Source: Sinonovacula constricta (taxonomy: Eukaryota > Mollusca > Bivalvia > Cardiida > Solecurtidae). Taken from it: DNA of 64,000 nt. A program made the translations under genes and the position numbers. The stretch covers positions 4,311,749 through 4,375,748 of the forward strand of contig CM017560.1 in assembly GCA_007844125.1 (NCBI GenBank), read 5' to 3'. This document shows, one piece after another, positions 37,097-49,700 of this stretch (positions within the stretch are counted from its first letter, which is position 1; each line of letters starts with the position of its first letter). The notes under the pieces were generated by a model. The model saw only the letters and a program-made list of their open reading frames with translations. It was not told where the DNA came from and did not search any database.

Positions 37097-38695
37097 TTGA
37101 CATCAAATGGCTGCAAGGTCAGACAGAGAACTGAGAAAATATCTCGTGATAGGATCAGAGAAAGAGAAGAAGAAATGAGGAGAGCGGAAGAATTGACAAG
37201 GAAATTGAAAGAAGAAATAGCTCAGATAGATATGGAAAGACAGATATTGATTGAGCAAAGAAAGGCAAAGAGACAAACAAAGGCAGATGAACAGCAGCAA
37301 GTAAATATTGATACTGAAATTGAGAGGAGATTCGAAGCTTTGTTGCACAGTGCAGAAAAGAGTGAACAGAACGATGACGTTAGTGAAAGAAAAAAATGTC
37401 ACACAGTTGGCCTTGAACAAAGAATGTCAAAAGGTCAAGTGTATAACACGACCATGGATCAACTTTTGAGATACGGAAGTGAGAGGGAAAGTCTGTCGTC
37501 TGAGAATCAAAAGCAAGAGGATGAGGACCTACATGATACATCAGCTGAAATATTCTCAGACGCTGAATTAGAAAATGAGGCAGAAAAGTTGTTTAATCAA
37601 AACATGGAGTGGTTCGATGCTAAGTTAAAGGAGTATGAGTATGATGCAGAGATACATGCAGCTTGTCAGGACGGGAACAAGTTAGACCCAGCGGGTGTGG
37701 TGAAAAGAGAAAAGCATGAGCCGGAAGAGTTAGAAATTGATGAGAAAGACAGAATCCTTAACTCAACTTTGAATAGTGACAGCGAAGAAGAATTACTTAA
37801 GCAGAGAATTCAAAGATTGGAGGACAAAGAAAGGAAAATGAAAGCATTGATTGAGACAAAGATGATCGAGAAAGAGAAAATTGAAAGGAAACAGAAGGAG
37901 GAGAAACTTAGAAAGGAAAGAATTCAAAAGTTAAGAGAAAAAGAGAGACAATTAATTGAAAGCATTCAACATAAAGAGAAAAGTTTGAGTTTCTTGGAAG
38001 CATCTATTAATAAAGAAGATGCCAAGGCACACACAAATGTTCCTATGGAGAGACCAAGTAAATCCAGAGAAATGCGGACACGATGTGAAGATTCGCAGCC
38101 TGATATACAATTATCGTTAAGGAAGCCATCAATACCAGAACTCACTGAAGAGACTTTTGATGAGTGGAAAACAGAAGTAGACTTCGTTTTGAAATCCGGT
38201 CTGTACCACACATGCATTATCCGTCAGGCAGTAAGGAATTCCCTAACTGGAAGCTCGCGCAAAATCCTGCAAACATTGAGCGATCAGGCGACAACCGAGG
38301 AAATAATACAGAAAGTTGAAAGCAACTACGGAAACGTTAAAACCGGGGAAGCAGTCGTGTCGGAGTTTTATATGGCAAAGCAAGAGAAAGGAGAAAGTGT
38401 AACAGATTGGGGAATAAGAATAAGAAGCATTCTTAGAACTGCTATAAGAAAAGGACAGGTAAATGCTGACCAAGCTGACGAAATAATACGGAAACGCTTT
38501 TGGAAGCACTTGTATGATGTTGACCTGAAGAATTCGACAAGACTTTACTTCGAAGCAGCAAAATCATTTGAGGAGTTAAGGCGAAAGATCAGGACAGAAG
38601 AAAATGAGATGTTTGCTAGCAATGAAGTAAACAAGAAGGTGGAGCAGAAAGTTTCCTGTCAGCCACAGAAAACGTCAGCAAACAGATGTCCATGA
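37097..38695 (+). CDS. Gag-like ORF of an LTR retroelement, 532 aa, apparently frameshifted at its end
   Basis: Residues 1-330 are highly charged (Glu, Lys, Arg) with several long coiled-coil stretches. Residues about 350-505 look like a retrotransposon Gag/PNMA-type capsid domain: it opens with PELTEETFDEWKTEVDFVL, continues with an FYMAKQEKGESVTDWGIRI block, and has IIRKRFWKHLYD before a helical end. No CCHC zinc knuckle is seen before the stop. Right after residue 515 the original frame seems to be left: coherent coiled-coil sequence continues in the other two forward frames past the TGA at 38693. The protein would form the particle shell of a Ty3-type element. Protease and polymerase are not present here; they could be inside the assembly gap or lost. 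Start is the first ATG-like codon of the long frame and is uncertain. Confidence 0.68.
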   Translation: MTSNGCKVRQRTEKISRDRIREREEEMRRAEELTRKLKEEIAQIDMERQILIEQRKAKRQTKADEQQQVNIDTEIERRFEALLHSAEKSEQNDDVSERKKCHTVGLEQRMSKGQVYNTTMDQLLRYGSERESLSSENQKQEDEDLHDTSAEIFSDAELENEAEKLFNQNMEWFDAKLKEYEYDAEIHAACQDGNKLDPAGVVKREKHEPEELEIDEKDRILNSTLNSDSEEELLKQRIQRLEDKERKMKALIETKMIEKEKIERKQKEEKLRKERIQKLREKERQLIESIQHKEKSLSFLEASINKEDAKAHTNVPMERPSKSREMRTRCEDSQPDIQLSLRKPSIPELTEETFDEWKTEVDFVLKSGLYHTCIIRQAVRNSLTGSSRKILQTLSDQATTEEIIQKVESNYGNVKTGEAVVSEFYMAKQEKGESVTDWGIRIRSILRTAIRKGQVNADQADEIIRKRFWKHLYDVDLKNSTRLYFEAAKSFEELRRKIRTEENEMFASNEVNKKVEQKVSCQPQKTSANRCP

Positions 38696-38714
38696 TAAAA
38701 GGACTGATGGAAAA

Positions 38715-38862
38715 ATGCAACGATTAGAAATGAAACTAGAGAGGCAGACAGGAGACCAGGAATGTAAGAAGAAGTATCAACCGAAAAGTTCAGAGGAGAC
38801 GATTGGAAAATCAATGGAAACAGAGGACGGGGTTTCAACAGAGGCTATAGAAGAGGATTCAG
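38715..38862 (+). pseudogene. Continuation of the gag-like frame up to the assembly gap
   Basis: Charged sequence starting MQRLEMKLERQ follows the gag-like ORF in a different frame and runs into the gap. It is probably the out-of-frame end of the same gene, from a frame mutation or a sequencing error. Confidence 0.45.
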
Positions 38863-38962
38863 NNNNNNNNNNNNNNNNNNNNNNNNNNNNNNNNNNNNNN
38901 NNNNNNNNNNNNNNNNNNNNNNNNNNNNNNNNNNNNNNNNNNNNNNNNNNNNNNNNNNNNNN
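38863..38962. other. Assembly gap of exactly 100 N
   Basis: A placeholder of standard length, so its true size is unknown. It cuts the retroelement and precedes the first visible exon of the mosaic gene by about 390 bases. Confidence 0.99.
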
Positions 38963-39348
38963 ATTCCAACCTGTGAACTAAAATGGCAACAAAAGAATGA
39001 TTTTTCAACATTCCAATGAGGTTTTAAATGTCCGAATACATTTTAAGTCGTATGGAGTGTTGTGTTTAATGTTGTCATTGCTGTTGTTGTTTTGAACAAA
39101 AACGTTGCACATATATAATTTATATAAGAATGTCGACGAACATGGAAATATCAACAACAACAAAAAAAACTAGGCAAAAGCGTCTTCATTTTAAGGTTTC
39201 TTTATCAATATTGCATTTCTCATGAATATATGCAAAATCCACAATAAGTAACTACAACATAATGTAGTTACCAATATAAAAAGAATAGAAATATTTACAG
39301 TATACATATGTTACGTTTAATGAATGAAATGTTTTATATATTTAACAG

Positions 39349-39453
39349 ATCAATACCCACCGTATTCTTCTTGTGATGAGATGTTCGATGCTGGAATATT
39401 CTGGCCCGGCCTTTATCTGGTTAACGAGACATATCAGCATTGCAACATGTATG
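39349..39453 (+). CDS. Short Cys module 1 (exon 1 of the visible mosaic gene)
   Basis: Encodes SSCDEMFDAGIFWPGLYLV and ends ...HCNMYG. The pattern SC-x(4)-xxG-x(4)-GLY-x(n)-C recurs in exons 44830 and 46693 and looks like the opening strand-turn of fibrinogen-type domains (SCxEIxxxGxxxxGxYxI...VxCxM), but without the rest. The donor lies in a tandem repeat (39437-39870). Confidence 0.7.
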
Positions 39454-40663
39454 GTAAGATCAGTTATTTAGAGTTTCATTGCGACCAACTAAGTGCCGCA
39501 GCATTGCAACATGTATGGTAAGATCAGTGATTTAGAGTTTCATTGCGACCGTAAGTACCTCAGCATTGCAACATGTATGGTAAGATCCGTGATTTAGAGT
39601 TTCATTGCGACCAACTAAGTGCCTGAGAATTGCAACATGTATGGTAAGATCAGTGATTTAGAGTTTCATTGCGACCAACTAAGTGCCTGAGAATTGCAAC
39701 ATGTATGGTAAGATCAGTTATTTAGAGTTTCATTGCGACCAACTAAGTACCACAGCATTGGAACATGTATGGTAAGATCATTGATTTAGAGTTTCATTGC
39801 GACAGACTAAGTACCTCAGCATTGCAACATGTATGGTAAGATCCGTGATTTATCGTTTCATTATTAGCTATTATATATTTCTTTTTTAAATATCTCGTTC
39901 TATATGTCTATTTTTAGAAAATTTATTTACGCTTCATCGGCTCAAAATTACAATAAATTACTCTTTTTTTTTAAAATTGTTTCACTTTTGTTTATGAAAT
40001 TCAAAAAAGAATAAAACAGACTATTTGCGGCAAAGTTATAAACGGCAGTCTGAATTGTTTTAAAATGCTACAAAACAATGACCCCGCTGACAAACAAATA
40101 ACTTTTTTTCTAAGTGTTCTTTTTATTATTGAAAATCTTTCCTTTATAAGTTATATATACCATGTTCTTATGGGAATTTAAGAATATGTTAAAATATAAA
40201 CTGTCCTAGACCTTATTATATCCAACAAACTATATTTAAAAGAAAAAACAGAGAAAATAGTGTAGATACTGCAGATACTGTCATACAATATACTTTCTCA
40301 AAGACTAACAGTGTAAAAAGAGATCACCAAAGGGGGACATCTAACAATAATCAGAGATTGTAGGCACTTACATCGTGAGTGACGAAAAGGAACAAAGATT
40401 ACCCGGTGTATAAACATATCGGTTCCCTGTTAATTATACAGGTTCTGTAGTGAAACTGTATAAAGTATATCCATCACATACAAATAATTGTTTAAATCGA
40501 ATGATTATCAAAAACTCAAACCGATGCTAAAAGTAAAACTAGCAGGTTACTAACATTCATTTTGCCATAATTGATATTCACATGATAACGAAAGATCGAG
40601 TCCTTGATGTTCCTTTGCAAAAACAACATCAAACACACACTTATTGTTATTGTAGGATTTGAG

Positions 40664-40705
<42 letters not shown>

Positions 40706-40713
40706 TGTGTGTG

Positions 40714-40754
<41 letters not shown>

Positions 40755-43700
40755 TGGGTGGGTGTGTGGGGTGTGGGGGGGTGTGGGGGGGGGGTCGGGT
40801 CCTGTGTCCGAATTAAACATAAAAAGTAGGTTGTGTATTTTTCCAACATGTACGTTAATTATCTTGTTTTGCAAAATTACATGTCATGTGCAATGTAACT
40901 GAACCATACCGGTCCATAGCCATTGACGCATGTTTTAATTCATTAAAAGGGTGTTCAATAAGAAGAAAAAGGGAAAATAATCGTCGATGTTAATCATTAT
41001 AGGTGGATACATCTTTGGTTGTAGATGAAACTGATTGTGCCCCGGAATGGGTCGGATACGGTGGTTCCTGCTACAAATACTATCAAAACGGAGCCCCGAG
41101 CTTGTTTGACCAATGTGCCCAGCAAAACGCCACTATGACTTCCGTCACCAATATCCCGGAATATGATATGCTTACCAGATATCTCAGACGTATGTATGCA
41201 CATAACCTATTCATTTGAACCATCTTGGCATGAACATGTATATATTTAAGTCAAATTGTTCCATACCAGGAAGCTTCCACAGAAAACAGTCTGCTCAGGG
41301 CCTACATTGTTTCTTACATAGTCTCAAAGAGGAAGTCTTGCTGTTACTTTTTTTGGCAGTAAACTAAAACTTGCGAAAGGCATACAGTCGAGCCTCATAA
41401 ATAATTGCATATGATGTGTTAATTAGTTTGGAACTCCGAAACAAAGTGACAATCTTATTAAAGACTGACTAGTTTTTACTTTGTCTCACAGCGGTATTGC
41501 AAACTGTCAGAATGGGTAGGTATATGTGCTGACCGATATCACCGTCAACTCAGTTGAGAAGTGGCAAGCATAGCGGTAAAATCTTAGCTAAGCAATCTAA
41601 AGAAGTACCCACCATTTTGGGGGACTCTCAGATCAGCTACAATTTAATAATATGTGATTTAATACTATGTGTTTCTAACCAATATGTAATACATGTTGCA
41701 GTTTGTTGACTCCGATAACATGTTCACGTTCATTCGACAATGCTTTATACATACATGCATATCTTTTAATATAAAGTAACAAAAAACAAAACAAAACAAC
41801 CACGCTACAGGTATAGCACAACATGACGCTTTATTCCATTATTCATTTCTGTCTAATTAATTAACTTTTCTAATTCATTAACTTTTCTTATGCCTCACTA
41901 TTAAAAGTATTATGGTACAATATTGCTCCATGCACACTGCCGCAAAGAATTGCGTAATTCAAAATGGCGGACTCCTAATAGGAAAATTTTGTAAGTGAAT
42001 GAAATTTGGATTATTTCAACCCATCTAAGTTAATCGGCGTTCCTGACGACTTCTAAAAACCGAAATTCGACTGTAATAATAAAAGTAGCGTTTTAACTTT
42101 AGTGTCGATGAAAAAGGAAAATAACTAGGAACTTAATTAGCTGTTACAAACCCATGCGGTAAAATAAATTGAATACAACAGTTAATTATACATGTATTAC
42201 TCAAGTCCACTTTACCATGAATTTTCCCCCAAAATAAAAAGTTCCAATTAAAGTGCACCGTTTACTTTCTAACGATGGACCTCCTAGGTGTGACGATGCC
42301 ACTTGACGCAACCTATCGGATATCTAGTGGTCTTACACGCGCAGGCTACGGCTTTGACGTCATGATGAATCCAGACGGCCATGTTGTAAGCAGCGATCTA
42401 CGGGTTTACAGTCCAGTCTTATTGGTGTTTCTTGCCGATACAACAGCCACTCTACCCCTGACACAGCGAAGAGTTACTTCTTTCAACCGTGTTGGCGGAA
42501 CAGTCTGCAAGAAAAATGAAGGTGATGAACGAAGTATACAAAAAAGCCTATAACCTTGTCGGCTTTAAAGGTGTCCTACAAATTGCTCATATAAAATACA
42601 CGTAACTTCAAGATAGCACTGCCTGTGTAAGAGTTACTGGCTTCCTGTACAACTTTTTCTGTTTTAAGACTACGTGTAAGTTATACGTACTTCAATAGTT
42701 AAACAGTGTATATTCTAAATTTATTTTCAAATTTAAGTTTAAGATGCAGTCGGGATTCCGATCTATTTAGAATTCGAACCTGACTTTAAACACTGCTTTT
42801 AAATGACAACATTAATTAGTATACAACAATGTTTCCTATTGACTGACAGCTTTGAATTGTACACAGCTGTGTCTCTTTTTTCTGACTGCTGGTTCTTATA
42901 TATTGTTGTTTGTTTGTTGGGTTTATTGTCCCACCTACAGTGTTTCGGCTATCTGGAGACGGTGTCCACTTGAAGCAGACATATAGTGCTGCCTTCACTT
43001 TGTATAGGATGTCGTGAACACATGGCATGATACTACACCCGGTCACATTATCATAACACCGGGACAACCAGTCGTGGAACTACCCTTATATTTGCATGAG
43101 CGTTAGCAAGGGAGCTATACCACTACCATTTTAACGACTATGGTATGTCGCGGCCAGGGGCAACCCGTACATGGATCCGACGCTCTACAGATTGCGCCAG
43201 CAGGTCCGGTATTGGTATTTGACACAAATGTGGCAACAATGATGAGCGTTTAGCAAATCATTTAAAGTATAAAGCGTATTGTTTGTTTCTTTTGTTTACG
43301 ATGCGATGCTTTGGTTAGCAGTATTGTCCTTTTAATCTTATTTTCTGTGTAAATGTACACCAGTATTATGTTGTTGTTTTAAGTCTCTTACTGGTTGTAT
43401 TTTCTGCATTCTTAAGCAGTTTTATGTTTAAAAAGTTTTGTATCTTAAGGCTGTGGTAAGCGCGGTATTAGAAGAAATGATACTGACCTAATGTAGGCCA
43501 TGCAAAGGTCCGTATTACCAAACTAAAATATTGTTTTGACGAAAGTTAAGAAGGTATAAATCAGCGCAGTAAGGAGAGGTACTATTTTGAACCAACACTC
43601 CACTACCAAAGACGACAACATTTTGTTTCTATAGTTTAGTGACCATTGTGCCACGGTTTGTTGTAGGTCTGTAAGATTCTTTTTAATAATGTTGTTTTAT

Positions 43701-46700
43701 TTTCGTTGTTCTTGTCTGCTATTTATATTTTTTATACATCAAAGCCAAAAGACACCTGATTATATAAACTAGTAAATTATCATAATTGTCCGCCATTTTT
43801 AAATTTTGTGATAATTGGTAAATCTTTAAAAACTGTTATTGTTATCGGTTCATGCAAGGATTTATACCATAAAATATGTAATATAAATTTTCACAATGCG
43901 TGTATATTTTTACATATTAACGGCATCGATACAACTTATCAATCTGTCAAATGTTTATCTAATTAATTATTTCAGTTACACATACATGTATGTCAGTGAT
44001 GTCAATGTTTGAAGTACTCTGATGTCGACCATAAAACTGACTTTTCGAATATATTTCATGTGCTCCTGATAAAATTGTCATTAATAAAGAATTGCAATGC
44101 ACTGTCGTCTTCTAAAACAACAACAACAACAACAACAACCAAACAAACAAAACGACCATCATTAACTCTAAAGGAAGCAAATTATTACTAATATCTGTGT
44201 CCATTTGTTTTACAGCGTTCATTGGCTGCTATGAAAAGCCGTCCGACGTGTTCATCGTACTAGATGGATATTCTTCAATGACCTTGACTTTGTGCAGACA
44301 GTTGTGTTTAGCAAATGGAAGTTCGGTGACATTAATGGGAAAAGACTTCTGCGCATGCGCGGCAGAAATAGACCTACAGACCTTTAATGCCTCATCTTCT
44401 CAGGCCTGTGTAGAAAGTAGATCTATACAGAAGTTCGAATACAATGGAGACGGAACAGTTGTATTGGCATATGTTACAGGTAATTTGATTGTTTTAATGC
44501 ACACAATAACATAAGATTTTTCGTAATGGAAGTGACATTGGTGGATTAGTCTTGGTTAACAGTGGGGCTTCTAAAGTTCATGTGGTCGTGTTAGCATAAA
44601 AATAAAGTTTGTTCTTACGTGGTCTTGTGACAAATATACAATGGTTGGAAGTTGACATGCGCAGAATGTAACAACAACAAAAATATCACGAATTGTACAT
44701 TAAACATGGTTAACGGATGTATTATTTATTTATTTTTATTTATGTAAAGAATATTACATTGTTGTATGAAATCATCGATGTAAACGCATTAGAAATCTCG
44801 TCTGCGAATAGTGATGTTAATAATTACAGGAAACTCATCAAAAGTTGCCGCCAGAAGTTGTCTAGAATTATACATCAACGGGGTCTTTTTCAATACCACC
44901 TACATCATAAATAATGGCGAGATTGTTGATGTCAATTGTGGTTTTGCAGGTATGAAATAACCTTTTTTTTTTTAACTTCATAAACAGCTAATTTCATCAG
45001 AATCAAGAAAATACCCTTATAACATAGTCACATTTGAGGTAATCGTATATCATTGTAATAGACCCGAATATATGCTTACCATTGTGGTCATTATGGCTAT
45101 ATCCAGCTAAACCTCTACGCTAGTGGCTCTCCTGTAATCATATATATAATAACAAAATATGTAATCAACCAACATAACCTCTATTAACGCAGATAAGACA
45201 AGCTGTCCCGCAAACTGGATCGGCCACAACGATATATGTTACAAGTTCATCCACCAAATGGGCACTACGCTGTCCAATAAACAGTGCTTCGACGACGATA
45301 GCTTCCTCGTCAGCGCTACAGATCCGGTGAACGTCAAGTTTGTGTCGGACTTTATGAGCCACACACAGCTGTTTAGCATCCCATCATGGCAGACCGGTGT
45401 CTACTGTTTGGTTCCCGGCGCAGCGTGTATCAGGGCCAATGGGGAGATCGTTCCCAGCCAGGAGGTACTGGCTTATACAGCAACCGTATTTAGTGGTTTT
45501 GCTGAGCTGAACAGAGACGCACTCAAATGGCAAAAAATAAACGCCTTGACCTCTACATCATTTGTCTGCCAGAAGGATCAAGGTATGTCAATGAGTGAAC
45601 TTATGTACTATGTTCACTAGGTACCACATATAATCGTTTTTATTCTTTACATTTTGTTGTATTTATTACAAAAGGTTGCCGAACATTAAAACTATGTTTG
45701 AGATTTAAAGCTTCTTCATTTCTAAAGAAACTCACTAATAAAATGTAAAATTGTCAATTATACTAGGGTAAGAGTATGCTTTCAACATCTTTTTCAAATT
45801 CATATTTGTTTTGAGGAATGTTTCGAATATAACTTTTATATCCCTTTTCTACTGTATCTTTAGTAACAACACACTATAAACTTAACTGTGTATCATCTAA
45901 AGAACACTTGCATTTTGTTTTCTTATATAAGTTCTCCTTTCATTCTAGATTATCTTGGTTGTTTCACTCTGGGTAGTTCTGCCACTGGACCCACATATAC
46001 TGACACATTGTCCTACTCGTTAACGTCTTGTCTGCTATGGTGTCAGGGACAGGAAAGACAATACGCTGCAGTCTCTTTGGAGACATGTCAATGTCTTGAT
46101 AACGACACGTCCCTGACGACAGCAGTGGGACTCTGTACCACACCTTGCAAAGTATCACCTACCCAATCGTGTGGCGGAACAAATGGCAAATACATCGTTG
46201 TGAAAATAAGTTAGTTTATATGAAAATTAATCAATATTAAACCTATACATCCATAAAACGTCACTGTAAAACGACAGGCTTTGCTTTGTGATTAAATTAT
46301 TTCCATTTAAAATTTAGACATAATTTCGATTTCAAGATATATAAATTAGAACTTTCAACAGCAACAAAAATGCTTCTCTGTCGACTTTAACTGTAATACA
46401 AATATGGTTCATTTATTGAAATATGATCTATTGTTGCTGTTCATCTCACCTGTAATCTTTTTCAATTATGTAAATTCTCTATAAAACTATAATCTTAATG
46501 TCAAACATTACGTTGGATTAGTTAGTAACAGGCATTTTTGTAAGTTTTCATGTATTTTTGAGAGTAAGAATAATAGTTTTGAACCCATGTTTCAGCCATA
46601 AAGGTATAATGTTAGGTATATAGGTAAAATATGTATATGTCAGTTATTTTTCCTTATGGTTAAAAAGCTGCCAATGTGTTTAATCTACCCAGCTGACCGC

Positions 46701-49700
46701 GCCGGAACGTTGACGTCGTGTTCACACCTGTATTCCATGGGAGTAAAACAACCAGGCGTCTATAAGATACAGGAAACACCAACTTCCCCTCTAATCTACC
46801 TGAGATGTTTCGAATACCGTATGTTACGTTTCCGTATATATGATTGCGTACGTTTTAGACCAACTATTAATTCTATGCTATTCCTTATTTTTGAAATGAA
46901 AATTGCATTAGTTATCTCTCTTATGGGAATATATTTCTGTACACCTTATATTAGAAATATAAAAATTGTATTTTAATTTGCTTTTCTTTTTTTAAATAGC
47001 GCTTATCACTTTTAATAAATTCCTATCGCAATCAATAAGATTCTAGATCACGGAATTGCTTCAGTCATAATATTTTTCAAAAATTTAAAAAAGTGGAAAA
47101 TCTGCAGTAACCACATACAGAATACCAACCCAACAGGGAGGTAAGAATGCTGTTTTAGTTGTAAGAGTAAAGCCCCTTTACATTCGAAAAGAAATAATAC
47201 ACCAATGTATTGCAACATGCATTTAGCAAAGAACTTTGAATGAAATTAAACCAATGTAAAAATCAACTAGATTCTAATCTACATATGTGTTATGGGCATG
47301 GTGATAGCACTTTTGAAAAAAGCTTTGATCTTTGTCTGCATGTATTTATTATGTAAGTTATTGGGTACCAAGATTATTAAAGTTCCAATTAATAGTTCAT
47401 GCACTCGAACGCATTCTAATGCTATGTTACATATATCGTTACTTGCCATTGATAGGCGTGGGGTTATGTGGGTTTCAAGACTTGTTTTCTAATTGTGAGC
47501 ATATTATAATATACATTTTCAGCACCACTTTACCATTTGACCATACCTGAATCTGTGCTTGCATCTTCTGAGTTATATGGATTCTTTTCCTCTTTATTTC
47601 CGTAAGTACATTCATATTATGTTTTAAATTCTGTCTGTTTGAGGTTGACTTCCCACAAACTGTCAGTCAGTTACCGAAGGTCGGTGTCCATTTGAAAAGT
47701 TTATAGTGCCAAATTTCTGGTAAAAGTAATTGTGATGCCACACCGAGTCACATTATGTCGCTACCATACTTACGAGCTGTCAATCTCTAAATTAATTAAA
47801 CTGAGTTATACAATCTAGCTTGTATCTATTTTGGCTCACGGTTACTGAGCTAGCATGCTGAATGTGTTTACAACTTAATGTAAACGGATGCACTAGCATT
47901 CAGTCACGTATTACATAGTAATTCATTTCAATGTTCTAATCTATATTTAAGGTTTTAGATAACCACGCACGGATGCCAGATTGGTAAATAACTTGGTACA
48001 CATCTATGGAAAATGTAAATGAGCGGCAACGATTATACAAGGAGTGAAATATCATCTTATGACGGCATCTGGCCGGCAAATTTGTCATTAAAATAAAATA
48101 ATGACACCTTTTACTCTTTATATCCCGTTTACCTATATGTCGTTTTCAGTGTTGATATTTTGTATGTCTGGAACAGTCTGATCCTTTTTGTTTGTTTAAG
48201 TACATTTACAATTGGTTCGCGCACCTATAAATACGGTCGTAGAAACAACAGAGGTCTGTCTTAAAACGTACTCGTTGACTTTAATGCAATTGTCATCTGC
48301 ATTCATCTAATTATTAGGCATTGTAAAAAAATGCGAATTTACGATTTATGAAGCATGTGCTACTTGAATGTGTTAATGTATTAAGAAAATGGCCATAGTT
48401 TTAAGAAATTTAACTCTATAAGTGTCAAATGCTATTTATAGCTATTTATATGCAAACTGTATCTATCTTATAATCATTAAAGTACGACTGCTGTCGCACA
48501 AATCCAGCTGATGGCAATTGAGCTTTATATACATTTTTGTAGTAAAATATTCTTGAATACAATATAAGCCTGTAAAGCCTGTTTTTATAACTCTTTGATA
48601 AAAGTTGATTTATTATATTATTTTGCGTAAGAAATTGCGATAGACACAACGGTCTAATGGTATTGTAACTCAGATCAGTCCGTCCACTGCTCTGTCTGTA
48701 AGTCCATTAGTCTACATTGTCTGTCTACATGCCTAATTGATCTGTTCATATGTTTATCTTTTTATCTGGTCTATCCTCCTGCCTGCTTAGTCTGTTCACT
48801 TGGCTTTCTGATCCATACTTGTTCTATTCATCTGTTTGGTTTGTCTGTCTATCTGTCTACTTGGTCCACCTGTCTACTTAGTCTGTTTATCCGTCTACCT
48901 GACCTGTCAACGTCTCTACCTTTCTATATGGTCTGCCCATCTGTCTGTCGATTCTGTCCACCTGTCTACCTGTTCTATTTACTTATTTGGTTGGTCTGTT
49001 CACCTGTTCTGTCCAACTGTCTGCTTGGCCTTTCCTTATGTCTACTTGGTATGTCCGCCTGTCTTTATGGTCTGTTCACCTGTTTGCCTCACCTGTAAAC
49101 CTGCCCAAACTGTCTATATTTTATTCTTCCTGGTTTGTCGTCCACCTTTCTGGTGAGTAAATTATGTATGATTTTTCAGATTTACGTTTCCTCTGTTTGA
49201 CGTCTGGAGGCCAGCCTCTGACACTGTGGGACACTTTGTAACCGCCCGACTGACAGATGATTACCTAGTAACTGGAATCTTTATTGCAGGTTGTAATTGT
49301 TAGATAACAACAACAACAACAATAACAACAACAACAACAGCAACACTAAAACAAAGAATGTTACTTGCACAATTCACATATGTCTCTTATGAAACCGATG
49401 TTAAATGTTAGTACTTAATCTTGATTCTTCTCAATGAAACAAGTGTGCCGAGGAAAGCCTTTCAGGGTTTGAAAGAGAAGTAAGAACTATTTCGTAAGGT
49501 AAGCTTTAATCACACACCTTTGGAGCTCTGCTCGTTGGGTCCACCGTTCGTGGAGCGACATTTTACTCACAAACAATGGGATACACTGATACAACACTAG
49601 AAACAAAAACCTAGTTACTGATACAAAAAAGGCTAAATTAGGGCGTTTAAGTAACAAGTGAAAAACGGTATAACTTACAAATATTGTCTTATTTTAACGT

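Noticed and set aside
37103..37420. Minus-strand open frame opposite the gag-like ORF
   Set aside because: Antisense of coiled-coil codons; no supporting features.
40550..40902. Cys/Val and His/Thr repeat frames on both strands
   Set aside because: Translation of a GT microsatellite.
41003..41024. Alternative acceptor at 41002 for the first CTLD exon
   Set aside because: It needs a phase-0 junction not available from the previous exon, and with the observed phase it gives an in-frame stop; the acceptor at 41024 fits.
48836..49156. Two overlapping frames rich in Cys, Leu and Val
   Set aside because: They arise from the degenerate CTGTCTACCTGG-type repeat; codon content follows the repeat.
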